This document shows positions 51,272 to 60,386 of a stretch of 64,000 nt of DNA, one piece after another (positions within the stretch are counted from its first letter, which is position 1; each line of letters starts with the position of its first letter). Source of the DNA: Streptomyces sp. NBC_01775. Its GTDB lineage: Bacteria; Actinomycetota; Actinomycetes; Streptomycetales; Streptomycetaceae. The stretch spans positions 3,038,001 to 3,102,000 of the forward strand of contig NZ_CP109104.1 in assembly GCF_035917675.1 (NCBI RefSeq), in the 5' to 3' direction. The translations under genes and the position numbers were made by a program. A model generated the notes under the pieces. It was not told where the DNA came from and ran no database searches. It saw nothing but the letters and a program-made list of their open reading frames with translations.

Positions 51272-51396
51272 GGGCTGTGCACCCACCCGCTTCGTTCGCC
51301 CTGAGCAGGTGTGCTTGCCCGTGCCACGATCGCCACAGAGCGGCCGAGTACGGGGAGCCCGGATACGGGAGCAGCCGCTCGGAAACGAGGTGTGCG

Positions 51397-52587
51397 GTGT
51401 CGAGGACGAAAGCGGTACGGGGGCCGGGGCCGACTCGTGCGGGGTGCGTGGGGCGCCCAAGGTGTGTGGGGCGCGCGGGGGCTGAGGGGCTGGCGCTGCT
51501 GGTCGCGGTGTGCGCGGTGCTGGGGGTGATGGCGCCGCCGGGGCTGGCCGCGCCCGGCACTCCACCACCGGGACCCGGTCCCTCACGGAGGACGGACGCT
51601 CCGGCGCCCGGGCCGGGGGCAGCGGGGGGCAAGTCGGTCAGCACGCTGCTGGGTGAGCTGCGCTCGCTGTATCAGCGCACCGAGGCCGCTTCGGAGGCGT
51701 ACAACGGGACGGAGGAGAAGCTGAAGGCGCAGCGTGCGGAGGTGCGGCGGGAGCAGTCAGGGCTCGCGCGGGCCCGGGGTGCGCTGGCGGCGGGGCGCTC
51801 GCGAGCGGGTGAGCTGGCGCGGCAGCAGTACCGGGGTGACGGGGCGGGGCTGCCACCCACGCTCCAGGTGCTGCTCGCACCCGACCCCTATCGCCTGCTG
51901 GAGCGGGGCCATCTGCTCAAGCGCGCGGCCGGCGACCAGGCAGTGACGATGCGACGGCTGTCCGGCGGGGAGCGCAGGCACGCAGCGGCGGTCCAGCGCG
52001 AACAGAAGGCGCTGGACCGCCGGCGAAAACTGACGGAGCGCAAGAAGAGCCAGCGCGATCAGGTGCGGGAGCGGCTGAACGAGGTCGAGAAGCTGCTCTC
52101 CTCCCTGAACGGGGATCAGCTGGCCCAGCTGCGCAGGCTGGAGCGGGACCGTACGGACGCGGCGCAGCGCAAACTGCTGGCCTCCGGCGCGCTGGGGGAT
52201 CCACAGGGCGGGACCCGGGACCCGTCGGCGCAAGGTAAGCGGGCACTGGACTACGCGCTGGGGCAGCTCGGCAAGCCCTACGTCTGGGGCGCGGAGGGGC
52301 CGGGCTCCTTCGACTGCTCGGGGCTCACCTCGCAGGCGTGGCAGCAGGCACGCCGGGCCATCCCCCGCACGAGCCAGGAGCAGTGGCGACGGCTCCCCCG
52401 AGTTGCGCTGGACAAGCTGCGTCCGGGCGACCTGGTGATCTATTTCGCGGGCGCGACGCATGTGGGGATGTACGCGGGAGCGGGGCGCGTGGTGCAGGCG
52501 CCGAGGCCCGGAGGCGTCGTCAAGATCACGCCGCTGGCGGCCAACCCGCCGATCGGCGCGGTACGCCCCGACGGCAGCCGGGCGTGA
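51397..52587 (+). CDS. Secreted NlpC/P60 peptidoglycan hydrolase with coiled coil
   Basis: A 396-aa D,L-endopeptidase-type wall hydrolase. Signal peptide with hydrophobic core LALLVAVCAVLGVMAPPGLA, then a Gly/Pro linker, a long coiled coil (about 75-265: LLGELRSLYQRTEAASEAYN, LARARGALAAGRSRAGELAR), and the NlpC/P60 domain (about 275-396) with the catalytic Cys in GSFDCSGLTSQAW near 305 and His in GATHVGMY near 354. The coiled coil resembles the autoinhibitory region of RipA. The GTG at 51397 has GAGG 6 nt upstream. Confidence 0.92.
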   Translation: MSRTKAVRGPGPTRAGCVGRPRCVGRAGAEGLALLVAVCAVLGVMAPPGLAAPGTPPPGPGPSRRTDAPAPGPGAAGGKSVSTLLGELRSLYQRTEAASEAYNGTEEKLKAQRAEVRREQSGLARARGALAAGRSRAGELARQQYRGDGAGLPPTLQVLLAPDPYRLLERGHLLKRAAGDQAVTMRRLSGGERRHAAAVQREQKALDRRRKLTERKKSQRDQVRERLNEVEKLLSSLNGDQLAQLRRLERDRTDAAQRKLLASGALGDPQGGTRDPSAQGKRALDYALGQLGKPYVWGAEGPGSFDCSGLTSQAWQQARRAIPRTSQEQWRRLPRVALDKLRPGDLVIYFAGATHVGMYAGAGRVVQAPRPGGVVKITPLAANPPIGAVRPDGSRA

Positions 52588-52639
52588 GCCCACTCCTCGG
52601 CGCGGGTCCAGCCGGCCGACGCCCGCCCCGTCCTCCCGT

Positions 52640-52755
52640 CATGGCCGGCTCAGCTGAGGCCAACCGGGCTCAAGCCGGCTCGGCTCACGTCAGCTCGACT
52701 CGGATCGGCCCAGCTCAAGTCGGCTCAGCCCAGGTTGGCTCAGCTCAAGTCGGCC
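52640..52755. repeat. Imperfect 30-bp direct repeats
   Basis: CAGCTCAAGTCGG occurs exactly at 52711 and 52741, and looser copies (GGCTCACGTCAGC, GGGCTCAAGCCGG) precede them with a ~30-bp period. The last copy overlaps the 3' end of the PP2C-like gene. Confidence 0.6.
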
Positions 52756-53567
52756 AGGAGGACGGTGGCGTCGTCGTGGGGCTTGCCCCGGGGCTGCCGG
52801 ACCGCGGCCTCCGCCGTGCGGACCCGGGCCACCAGCGCGCGGGGGCCCTCCTTGCGGACGAGGGTGAAGAGGGCGGACCAGTCGCCGAGGTGGAAGGTCT
52901 CCGTCCAGCGCGTGGCCCCGTCGGTGAGGGCGAGCAGGGTCCGCACCTCCGGCCGTGGGTGACTGCCTGTCACCGCGCGTGCGGCGACGGAGGGTTCGGC
53001 CGCGGCCGTATAGAAGCCACTGCCGTCGGCAGCGTTGCGCAGGCCCTCGACGGCGCGGACGTAGGCGTCGCGGTCCGCCGCGTCACCGGTCGCCCGCACA
53101 CGGTCGCGCAGGCTCCGCACGGAGGGCGGGAGTTCGGCGAGACGCCGGTCGAGGACGGGGAACACAGTCCCGTTGTCGGTCTCGACGAGGAGCGCGGAGT
53201 CGGAGAGAACGAGATGTTCGACCTGATGGTCGTCCCAGCGAGCGACGACCACGGTCGCCTGAGGGGTACGCGGGTGAGAAAGATCACAGGTCTCCCGGTG
53301 AATATCGGCCACCCGTCCGATCGCGGCGGCGAGGCATTCGGCCAAGGTCAGGTCCCGGCGTGCGCCGGACAGTTCGACCAGGGAGCCGCCGAGCCGGGCC
53401 ACGAACCAGGGCACTCCGTGCACACAGCCGTCCTCGCCCACCGGCGGAGTGACCCCGTCGAGCACCACGAGCGCTCCCCCGGAGCCGGAGGCGGGGAGGG
53501 CGGCCGACGCGTAGTCCTCGTTGGGACGTTGAGGATCACTTGGCTCGGAGATCATCTCGATACGCAT
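52740..53567 (-). CDS. PP2C-like phosphatase-fold protein
   Basis: A 275-aa protein with the PP2C-like layout. IEMISEPSDPQRPNEDYASA and LVVLDGVTPPVGEDG hold the first metal-binding Asp, LTDGATRW near 220 is the second acidic motif and PHDDATVLLADL the third at the C-terminus. The motifs are looser than in true PPM phosphatases, and activity is uncertain. Its position near two kinase-like genes fits a phosphosignalling role. The ATG at 53567 was chosen. A 17-bp-stem hairpin lies just upstream. Confidence 0.8.
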   Translation of the reverse strand: MRIEMISEPSDPQRPNEDYASAALPASGSGGALVVLDGVTPPVGEDGCVHGVPWFVARLGGSLVELSGARRDLTLAECLAAAIGRVADIHRETCDLSHPRTPQATVVVARWDDHQVEHLVLSDSALLVETDNGTVFPVLDRRLAELPPSVRSLRDRVRATGDAADRDAYVRAVEGLRNAADGSGFYTAAAEPSVAARAVTGSHPRPEVRTLLALTDGATRWTETFHLGDWSALFTLVRKEGPRALVARVRTAEAAVRQPRGKPHDDATVLLADLS

Positions 53568-54047
53568 GGCAGCAGTCTGCCGGAGGGGCGGATGCCGACT
53601 CCCTCCACCCGCCGAATGCCGGGTGGAGGGAGTCGGCGGGCGGGACATCCGGAGCACGCGGCGGGTCGGCCGGGGCTCCTGCCTCATTCGGAGCAGCGCG
53701 TACCGCGCACACGGCAAAGAGGCTCCACAACGACCGGAATCAAGTCCTCCGAAGATGTGCGGCGGGCATCCTGCCAGGACGTCGCAAGGATTTCCAACCC
53801 ATGCCCGGGAGGCGGACAGCGCCCGTCTCAGGCTGAGTTGTTCCTCAACTGAGGAGTGATGTTCACTCCTTCGGGTGGCCCGGCAGGGGATTCACACCCG
53901 CCTCATGAGCGCGCTGCAATGGTCTGTCGTCGAGTCAGGCGGAAGGTCGAAGGAGTGCCGGAGCGGGCGGGGTCAATCTCTTGCCACACACGTTGGACTG
54001 TGCCCCCCGGGCCCTCCGGGACAGGCGGGACGAGATTGCGAGCACGG
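53568..54047. other. Divergent region between the PP2C-like gene and cvnA
   Basis: 480 bp (if cvnA starts at 54048) holding the hairpin at 53594. The frame of cvnA is open from 53856, so part of it may be coding. No other gene is seen. Confidence 0.4.
53594..53637. promoter_or_regulatory. Long perfect hairpin upstream of the PP2C-like gene
   Basis: 17-bp arms GCCGACTCCCTCCACCC/GGGTGGAGGGAGTCGGC with a 10-nt loop, starting 27 bp upstream of the leftward start codon. It would lie in the 5' leader of that gene. It could be a regulator-binding site, an attenuator or a roadblock terminator between the divergent genes. Confidence 0.55.
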
Positions 54048-57000
54048 GTGCGGAAGAAGCAACTTCGGAAACCGGACGTTCTCCAGGCCACGGCCACCAC
54101 GACTGACGCCACGAGCGCCAAGGACGCCAACGCCGCCGCCGAGGCGGCTGCCACCGCGGACACCACCGGAGCCACCTCCGCCACACCCTCTCCGGGGCCC
54201 GCGTCACCGACCGGTGCGACGCCCACGACGGGCGCCACGCCCACCACTGGGGCCGGTCACACCACAGAGACCGCGCCCTCGGCAGCCTCGCCCGCCGCCG
54301 GGGTCGTGTCATCCGCCGGAGCCGGGGCGGGAGCCGTCCCTGCGAGTGGTGCCGGGCCGCTGGGCGATGCCGCGCACACCACCCCCACCACGGCTGCCTC
54401 CGAGGCCGCACCCGCAGCGGAGTCCGGGCTCGCTTCGCAGGCCGCTCTTGCGTCACAGGCCGCGCTCGCCGCTGAGGTCGCGCCGCCGGCCGGCGCCACG
54501 TCCCCGGCGGATGTCGCGCCCCCACCCGGCGCGGGCGCGGGCACGGGCGCGGGCACGATTCCCCCGCCCGGTGGAGGCTCACCGGAGTCGTCGGCCTCGC
54601 CGGTCTCATCAGGCGCGCCCGCCTCATCAGGCGCGTCCGCGCCCCCGCGTAAGCGCGCGCGGGTGCGCAACAGGCTGCTCGGCTCCGTTCTCCTGTGTGC
54701 CGTCGCCGTCATCGCGGCGGGTACGCCGAACGTCGTGGCGGCCTCGCGTGATGCCGCCGACGCGCAGGAGCTGGTCTCCCTCGCGCGTCTTAACCAGCAG
54801 GCCATCGCGCTCTCCCACTCCCTGGCCGACGAGCGCGACGGGATGGTGGAGTACGTCGCGGCCGGCCGCACCAGCAAGGGCGGAGCCGGGGTCAGCGAGG
54901 CCCAGCGTGCCCGGGTCGACCGTCAGGCGCGGGAGATCCGCGCCTCGACACCCCCCGCGTATGTCGGCAAGGCCCTCAAGAAGCTTCGGGGGACACGGCA
55001 GCAGGCGATAGCGGGGCACGGTGGCGCGTTCGACGTGCACGAGTCGTACACCGACGTCATCCGGGCCCTGCGCGGCGTCACCCAGCAGGTGGCCAACGAC
55101 CTGCCCGCGCGCGCCCAGGACCCGACGGCCGCCGCGCTGCCCAGCCTCGCTCGCGCCATCGACCAGGCCTCCGCCACCCGCGGCCTGCTGCGCGGCGCGC
55201 TCGCCGGCCGTGGGACGCAGCACCAGCTGACGGCGCAGGCGCAGCAGGCGCGCGTGCGCGAGGAGGCTGCCCTCGCCGACTTCGACGAGTCGGCGGGTGC
55301 CAAGGCGCGCGACAGCTACAGCACGACCGTCAACGGCACGGACGTCAACGTCGCGGAGCGCTACCTCAAGCGCGTCACCGCGCGTGCCTACCTCACGCCC
55401 TCGGTGCGCTCGATGAACCGGGACAGGATCGACTCCTCGGTCTCGGCGCGTATCGCTCATATGCGCGGCGTGCAGTCGTCGTTCGCCGCCGAGGAGATCA
55501 AGCGGCTGGAGGGACTGCGGGACGACGATGTGACGGCGTTGCAGTTGCGGGGGGCGCTGCTGGGTGTCTGTGTGCTGCTCGCGCTCGGCGTCAGCATCTC
55601 GACGGCGCGTTCGCTGACCCGTCCGCTGTCCGTGCTCAAGCGGGGCTCGCGGCGGCTGGCCGGCGACCCGGCCGGTGAGGAGCCGATCACCTTCAAGGGC
55701 AGGAACGACGAGTTCGCGGATGTCGTCAGCTCACTGAACTCGCTGCGCGCGGCGGCAGCCGACCTGCGCCGCCGGGCGGCCTGTGCGGAAAGCGAGCAGG
55801 ACCAGCTGGCCGTGGAGAAGGCCGAGCTGACCGAACGCCACCAGCTGCTGGGCGACGATTACGCCGCTCTCATGGCCGAGCTGGAGGAGGCGCGCGAGGA
55901 GCTGATCGCCGCGCTGGACGCCCCGCAGGGCACCTTCGTCAACCTGGCCATGCGCACCCAGGGACTGGTGGAGCGGCAGCTCGGCGTCATCGAGGGGCTG
56001 GAGGAGAAGGAGACCGACCCCGACCGGCTCGCCACCCTCTTCAAGCTCGACCACTTGGCTACCCGGCTGCGCAGGCACAGCGAGAATCTGCTGCTCCTCG
56101 CGGGCGCCGAGCACTCCGGCAGCCACCAGCAGGGCCCGGTCGCGCTGCTGGACGTCCTGCGCGCCGCGGTCAGCGAGATAGAGCGCTACGAGCGCGTCGA
56201 GCTGGGCTCGCTGCCCCCGCACACCCAGATCAGCAGCTTCGCCGCCGACGATCTGAGCCACCTGGTCGCCGAACTCCTCGACAACGCCGCGGCCTTCTCC
56301 GCTCCCGACTCCGAGGTGCGGCTTACCGGCTGGATGCTGGAGAACGGCGAGGTCATGCTGTCCGTCCAGGACGACGGCATCGGGGTGAGCGATGAGCGGC
56401 TCGCGGGGCTGAACGCACGTCTGAGCGAACCCGAGACGCAGCGCCCGCCGTTCGCCCCGGACGGCAGCCCCACGGAGGAGGACGAGACCGACGGGCTCGG
56501 GCTGGGACTGTACGTGGTCGCCAAGCTGGCGGCGCGGCACCGGCTGCGGGTGCAGCTGCGCAAGCAGAAGCAGGGCGGGCTCGCCGCCGTCGTCATCGTC
56601 CCGCGCACGATCCTCCCCGACCGTCCGGTCCCGGCCGCGGCTCCGGCCGGAAACACGGGCCGGGCCGACGCGCCCCGGCTGCCGGGCTCGATGGCCGAGG
56701 CCAACTCGAACACGCTCCCGGGTCGCAGAAGGCGCCATGCGGCGACGCCGTACGAGGCCGACGACGACGCCCGGGAGCCGGAGAGCCCCCAGGGGCCGGG
56801 GAGCCCCGAGGAGCCGGAAGGCCACGAGGAGCGCGGGGGCGGCGCAGAGGGGGATGCTTCCGTCCCGACGGAAGCACAGCACGAGCCCGAAGCCGGGCCG
56901 GAGACTGAAGCCGAGCCCGAAGCCGAGCCCGAGCCTGACGCCAGGACCGGGACCGGGAACGAGCCCGGAAGCGAGACGGAAGCCGGGCCCGAGACTGGAC

Positions 57001-57383
57001 CCGAGCCCGAGGCCGGACCCGAGCCCGGGGCCGCCGACGAGCACTCCAAGGTTGCGGACGAGCACCCCAGGGCCGACGACCAGGCCCCTGCCCCCCACAG
57101 CGACGGCGAGGACGACGCGCAGCCGGTCATCACGGACAAGGGCCTGCCCAAGCGCACGCCCAAGGTCACGGCGCCGGAGGCGACCGCTCCGCGGCAGCGC
57201 AAGGCCGGGCCCAACGCCGAGGAGCTGCGCCGCAGGCTCGGCGGCTTCCAGCAGGGCGCACGAGAGGGTCTGCGTGACGCGGCGGCGCAGGTCGCCGCTG
57301 AAGAGGGTGCGACTGAAGAAGGTGCGGAAGAGCGAGCGGGGGCGCAGGTTGACGGTGGTACTGCCGAGGAGGCACGCAAGTGA
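54048..57383 (+). CDS. cvnA: Conservon CvnA: nitrate-sensor-like histidine kinase
   Basis: Membrane histidine-kinase-like protein, first of the four conservon genes, which assemble into a membrane complex resembling eukaryotic G-protein signalling. From GTG 54048 it has 1111 residues: a ~200-residue Ala/Thr/Pro region, a transmembrane helix (RLLGSVLLCAVAVIAAG, about 205-222), a NIT-type sensing domain, a second helix (GALLGVCVLLALGVSIS, about 500), HAMP (TRPLSVLKRGSRRLA), and an HATPase with LVAELLDNAAAFS, DDGIGV and GLGLGLYVV. A long acidic tail of Glu-Pro repeats ends it. A typical phospho-His H box is not obvious. The start could also be 53856. Confidence 0.9.
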   Translation: MRKKQLRKPDVLQATATTTDATSAKDANAAAEAAATADTTGATSATPSPGPASPTGATPTTGATPTTGAGHTTETAPSAASPAAGVVSSAGAGAGAVPASGAGPLGDAAHTTPTTAASEAAPAAESGLASQAALASQAALAAEVAPPAGATSPADVAPPPGAGAGTGAGTIPPPGGGSPESSASPVSSGAPASSGASAPPRKRARVRNRLLGSVLLCAVAVIAAGTPNVVAASRDAADAQELVSLARLNQQAIALSHSLADERDGMVEYVAAGRTSKGGAGVSEAQRARVDRQAREIRASTPPAYVGKALKKLRGTRQQAIAGHGGAFDVHESYTDVIRALRGVTQQVANDLPARAQDPTAAALPSLARAIDQASATRGLLRGALAGRGTQHQLTAQAQQARVREEAALADFDESAGAKARDSYSTTVNGTDVNVAERYLKRVTARAYLTPSVRSMNRDRIDSSVSARIAHMRGVQSSFAAEEIKRLEGLRDDDVTALQLRGALLGVCVLLALGVSISTARSLTRPLSVLKRGSRRLAGDPAGEEPITFKGRNDEFADVVSSLNSLRAAAADLRRRAACAESEQDQLAVEKAELTERHQLLGDDYAALMAELEEAREELIAALDAPQGTFVNLAMRTQGLVERQLGVIEGLEEKETDPDRLATLFKLDHLATRLRRHSENLLLLAGAEHSGSHQQGPVALLDVLRAAVSEIERYERVELGSLPPHTQISSFAADDLSHLVAELLDNAAAFSAPDSEVRLTGWMLENGEVMLSVQDDGIGVSDERLAGLNARLSEPETQRPPFAPDGSPTEEDETDGLGLGLYVVAKLAARHRLRVQLRKQKQGGLAAVVIVPRTILPDRPVPAAAPAGNTGRADAPRLPGSMAEANSNTLPGRRRRHAATPYEADDDAREPESPQGPGSPEEPEGHEERGGGAEGDASVPTEAQHEPEAGPETEAEPEAEPEPDARTGTGNEPGSETEAGPETGPEPEAGPEPGAADEHSKVADEHPRADDQAPAPHSDGEDDAQPVITDKGLPKRTPKVTAPEATAPRQRKAGPNAEELRRRLGGFQQGAREGLRDAAAQVAAEEGATEEGAEERAGAQVDGGTAEEARK

Positions 57384-58048
57384 ACGCGCCCGCCACGCGT
57401 ACGGCCAGCAGTTCGGAAGCGCGAAATCTGCGCTGGCTGCTGGACAATCTGGTCGAAGAGGTGCCCGGGGTCCGCTCCGTGGCCGTCGTCTCGTCCGACG
57501 GTCTGCTGCTGCTGGCTTCCGATCCGACGCTCGGTACGGAGTACGGCGACATCGGATCGGGCAGCCTCGGTTTCGGCGGTCCTGGGACCGGCTTGCCGGA
57601 CACCGGATCCGCTCCGGGGCAGAGACCGGCCCAGGCGTCGCCAGCGGACCAGGCATCGGCACCCGCATCGGCACCGGCCCCCGGTGAGGAGCCCAGAGAG
57701 AAGGCCCCGACGAGACCGTCCAACGACGGGCCGGACGAAGCGGACAGCGGGCCGAAGGGCTCCAGCGCCGATCTGGCCACCATCGTCTCCGGCCTCGGCT
57801 CACTGACGCTGGGCGCCGCCAAGCTGATCGACGGCGGTGAAGTGCGCCAGACGATGGTCTCCATGGAGGAGGGCTCACTCTTCGTCATGACCATCGGGGA
57901 CGGCTCGCTGCTCGGCGTCCATGCCACCCCGGACTGCGACATGAACGTCGTCGGCTATCACATGGCGCTCTTCGTCGGCCGCGCCGGACACGTCCTCACC
58001 CCCGAACTCCGCAGCGAGTTGCGCGAGTCCATGGAGCTGGAGCAGTGA
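57380..58048 (+). CDS. cvnB: Conservon CvnB: roadblock/LC7 protein with disordered insert
   Basis: A 222-aa roadblock-fold protein, probably the partner that regulates the CvnD GTPase. RNLRWLLDNLVEEVPGVRSV and AVVSSDGLLLLASDP start the domain; GSLTLGAAKLIDGGEVRQTM and GSLFVMTIGDGSLLGVHATP finish it. Between them is an insert of ~65 Pro/Ala/Gly residues (about 55-125) absent in usual CvnB proteins of ~140 aa. The GTG overlaps the cvnA stop. Confidence 0.9.
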   Translation: MNAPATRTASSSEARNLRWLLDNLVEEVPGVRSVAVVSSDGLLLLASDPTLGTEYGDIGSGSLGFGGPGTGLPDTGSAPGQRPAQASPADQASAPASAPAPGEEPREKAPTRPSNDGPDEADSGPKGSSADLATIVSGLGSLTLGAAKLIDGGEVRQTMVSMEEGSLFVMTIGDGSLLGVHATPDCDMNVVGYHMALFVGRAGHVLTPELRSELRESMELEQ

Positions 58049-58052
58049 AGCA

Positions 58053-58454
58053 GTGAAATCGCACTCTCCCTTGCCGATACGCAAGGCCCCCGGCAGAGCG
58101 AAACGCGTCCGCCCGTACGCGCTGACGGGCGGACGCACCGACTACGGCCCCGTGCTGCTGGTGGAGACGTTCGTCGCCGCCATCGAGGCCCCCGAGGAAC
58201 TGCCCGAGCTGACCTCGGGCGGGCTGCGGGACCGCGTGCTGCCCGAGATGCGGGCCATCGTGGAGCTGTGCCGCAAGATGCGTTCCGTCGCGGAGATCTC
58301 GGCGCTGCTGAGGATGCCGCTCGGCGTGGTGCGCGTGCTGCTCAGTGACCTCGCCGAACAGGGAAGAATTCGGGTCTTCGGCACCGGCCACGGCGCCGAA
58401 AGCCCCGATCGCGCGCTGTTGGAAAGGGTGCTCGGTGGACTTCGCAGGCTCTGA
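58053..58454 (+). CDS. cvnC: Conservon CvnC: DUF742 protein
   Basis: A 133-aa protein with the DUF742 pattern: RVRPYALTGGRTDYGPVLLV near the N-terminus, and a winged-helix-like C-terminal half (LCRKMRSVAEISALLRMPLG, VVRVLLSDLAEQGRIRV). It is the third conservon member and associates with the CvnA-CvnB-CvnD complex. It starts 4 bp after cvnB. Its end overlaps cvnD by 20 bp. Confidence 0.92.
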   Translation: MKSHSPLPIRKAPGRAKRVRPYALTGGRTDYGPVLLVETFVAAIEAPEELPELTSGGLRDRVLPEMRAIVELCRKMRSVAEISALLRMPLGVVRVLLSDLAEQGRIRVFGTGHGAESPDRALLERVLGGLRRL

Positions 58455-59046
58455 ACCCGACCGGGGCCGGGCCCCCGCATGGCAGACGGATCTGAGTCGC
58501 GCCCCCATATCCACGAAGATCGTGGTGGCCGGCGGCTTCGGGGTCGGCAAGACGACTTTCGTCGGTGCCGTCTCGGAGATCGAGCCGCTCAAGACCGAGG
58601 CGCTGATGACGCAGGCGAGCGAGGAGACCGACGACCTCACGGCGACGCCGGGGAAGACCACGACGACGGTCGCGATGGACTTCGGCAGGATCACCCTCGA
58701 CGCCGATCTGGTGCTCTATCTCTTCGGCACCCCGGGTCAGCAGCGGTTCTGGTTCATGTGGGACGACCTGGTGCGCGGCGCGATCGGTGCCGTCGTGATG
58801 GCCGACACCCGCCGCCTTGAGGACTGCTTTCCCGCACTGGACTATTTCGAGAGCTGCGGTCTGCCCTACGTCGTCGCGGTCAATCACTTCGAGGGGACAC
58901 CGGCCTACGACGCGCAGGACGTACGCGAGGCCCTGTCGGTGCCCGGTTACGCCCCCATTGTGAACATTGACGCGCGCAAGCGGGAGAAGGTCACCGAGTC
59001 GCTCCTCTCACTCGTCGCGCACGCGCTGGACGCGGCCCCCGCCTGA
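58435..59046 (+). CDS. cvnD: Conservon CvnD: Ras-like GTPase
   Basis: A 203-aa small GTPase-like ATP/GTP-binding protein. P loop VVAGGFGVGKTTFVGAVSEI near residue 30, switch region with TTTVAMDFG, the DxxG-like LFGTPGQQRFW, and AVNHFEGTP in place of NKxD. GTP-dependent cycling with CvnB is the established model for conservons. The GTG at 58435 has GAAAGG 7 nt upstream. Genes 54048-59046 form one tightly packed operon. Confidence 0.93.
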   Translation: MDFAGSEPDRGRAPAWQTDLSRAPISTKIVVAGGFGVGKTTFVGAVSEIEPLKTEALMTQASEETDDLTATPGKTTTTVAMDFGRITLDADLVLYLFGTPGQQRFWFMWDDLVRGAIGAVVMADTRRLEDCFPALDYFESCGLPYVVAVNHFEGTPAYDAQDVREALSVPGYAPIVNIDARKREKVTESLLSLVAHALDAAPA

Positions 59047-59147
59047 GCGGGCGGCGGGGACCCCGGTGCCCGAGTGTTCGCGAGGCGGCGTCCATGCGCC
59101 GGGTGCGCCCGCCGACACGTACGAAACGGAAGATGGAGAGCGCCGCC

Positions 59148-60377
59148 ATGCGGAAGATACTCATAGTCGGAGCTGGGCAGGCCGGCCTTCAGCTCGCCCT
59201 CGGGCTCCAGCGGCACGACTACGACGTGACACTGATGTCCAACCGCACGGCGGACGAGATCCGGGGCGGGCGGGTCATGTCGACCCAGTGCATGTTCGAC
59301 ACGGCGCTCCAGCACGAGCGTGACCTGGAGATCAACTTCTGGGAGAGCCAGGCCACGAAGATCCGGAAGCTCGGCGTCTGCGTCGCCGCGCCCGACCACT
59401 CCCGTGCCATCGACTGGCTCGGCGAGTTGGACGGGTACGCGCAATCGGTCGACCAGCGGCTGAAGATGGCCGGCTGGATGGAGACCTTCGCGCAGCGCGG
59501 CGGACAGCTGGTGATCCACGGCGCCGCGGTCTCCGACCTCGACTTCTTCGCCCGCAACTACGACCTGGTGCTCGTCGCGGCGGGCAAGGGCGAGCTGGTG
59601 TCGATGTTCGAGCGGGACGCGGAGCGCTCCCCGTACAAGACGCCGCAGCGCGCGCTGGCGGTCGCCTATGTGAACGGATTGGGCCCGCGCCCCGAGCACC
59701 CCGAGATGGAGGACGCATACTGCAACATGGTGCCCGGCGTCGGCGAGCTGTTCGTGACGCCGACGCTCACGACGACGGGCCGGGCCGACCTCCTCTTCTG
59801 GGAGGGCATTCCCGGCGGTCCCCTGGACGCGTTCCAGGGCATCAAGGACCCCCAGGAGCACCTGGCCAAGACGCTTGAGCTGATGGAGGAGTACCTCCCC
59901 TGGGAGTACGCGCGCTCCACGAAGGTCGAACTGACTGACGCGGGCGGCACACTGGCCGGCCGCTACGCGCCGACCGTGCGCAAGCCGGTCGGGCGGCTGC
60001 CCGGAGGCGGCACGGTGCTCGGTGTCGCAGACGTGGTCGTCGCCAACGACCCGATCACGGCTCAGGGCTCCAATTCCGCTTCCAAGTGCGCCGCCTCCTA
60101 CCTCGACTCCATCCTGGAGCGGGGGGACCGTGACTTCGACGCGGAGTGGATGCAGGGCGCGTTCGACCGGTATTGGGACATTGCCCGGCACGCCACGAAG
60201 TGGACCAACGCGATGCTGGCGCCTCCGCCGGAGCATGTGCTGCGGATCATCGGGGCCGCCGGGGAGGCCCAGGCGGTCGCCGACCGGTTCGCCAACGGGT
60301 TCGACAACCCGGCCGATTTCGAAGAGTGGTTCTTCGAGCCTGAGAAGGCCGAGGCGTATCTGTCGCGGGTCAGCTGA
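59148..60377 (+). CDS. Styrene-monooxygenase-like FAD-dependent oxygenase
   Basis: A 409-aa flavoprotein. MRKILIVGAGQAGLQLALGL is the FAD-binding Rossmann motif, RVMSTQCMFDTALQHE is typical of the StyA group, and a C-terminal half includes FWEGIPGGPLDAFQ and NDPITAQGSNSASKCAASYL. StyA-type enzymes use a separate reductase for FADH2 and epoxidise or sulfoxidise small molecules; the substrate here is unknown and no reductase is adjacent. The ATG at 59148 has GGAGAG upstream. It follows the conservon by 101 bp, in the place where other conservons carry accessory enzymes such as P450s. Confidence 0.88.
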   Translation: MRKILIVGAGQAGLQLALGLQRHDYDVTLMSNRTADEIRGGRVMSTQCMFDTALQHERDLEINFWESQATKIRKLGVCVAAPDHSRAIDWLGELDGYAQSVDQRLKMAGWMETFAQRGGQLVIHGAAVSDLDFFARNYDLVLVAAGKGELVSMFERDAERSPYKTPQRALAVAYVNGLGPRPEHPEMEDAYCNMVPGVGELFVTPTLTTTGRADLLFWEGIPGGPLDAFQGIKDPQEHLAKTLELMEEYLPWEYARSTKVELTDAGGTLAGRYAPTVRKPVGRLPGGGTVLGVADVVVANDPITAQGSNSASKCAASYLDSILERGDRDFDAEWMQGAFDRYWDIARHATKWTNAMLAPPPEHVLRIIGAAGEAQAVADRFANGFDNPADFEEWFFEPEKAEAYLSRVS

Positions 60378-60386
60378 GCCGGGCGC

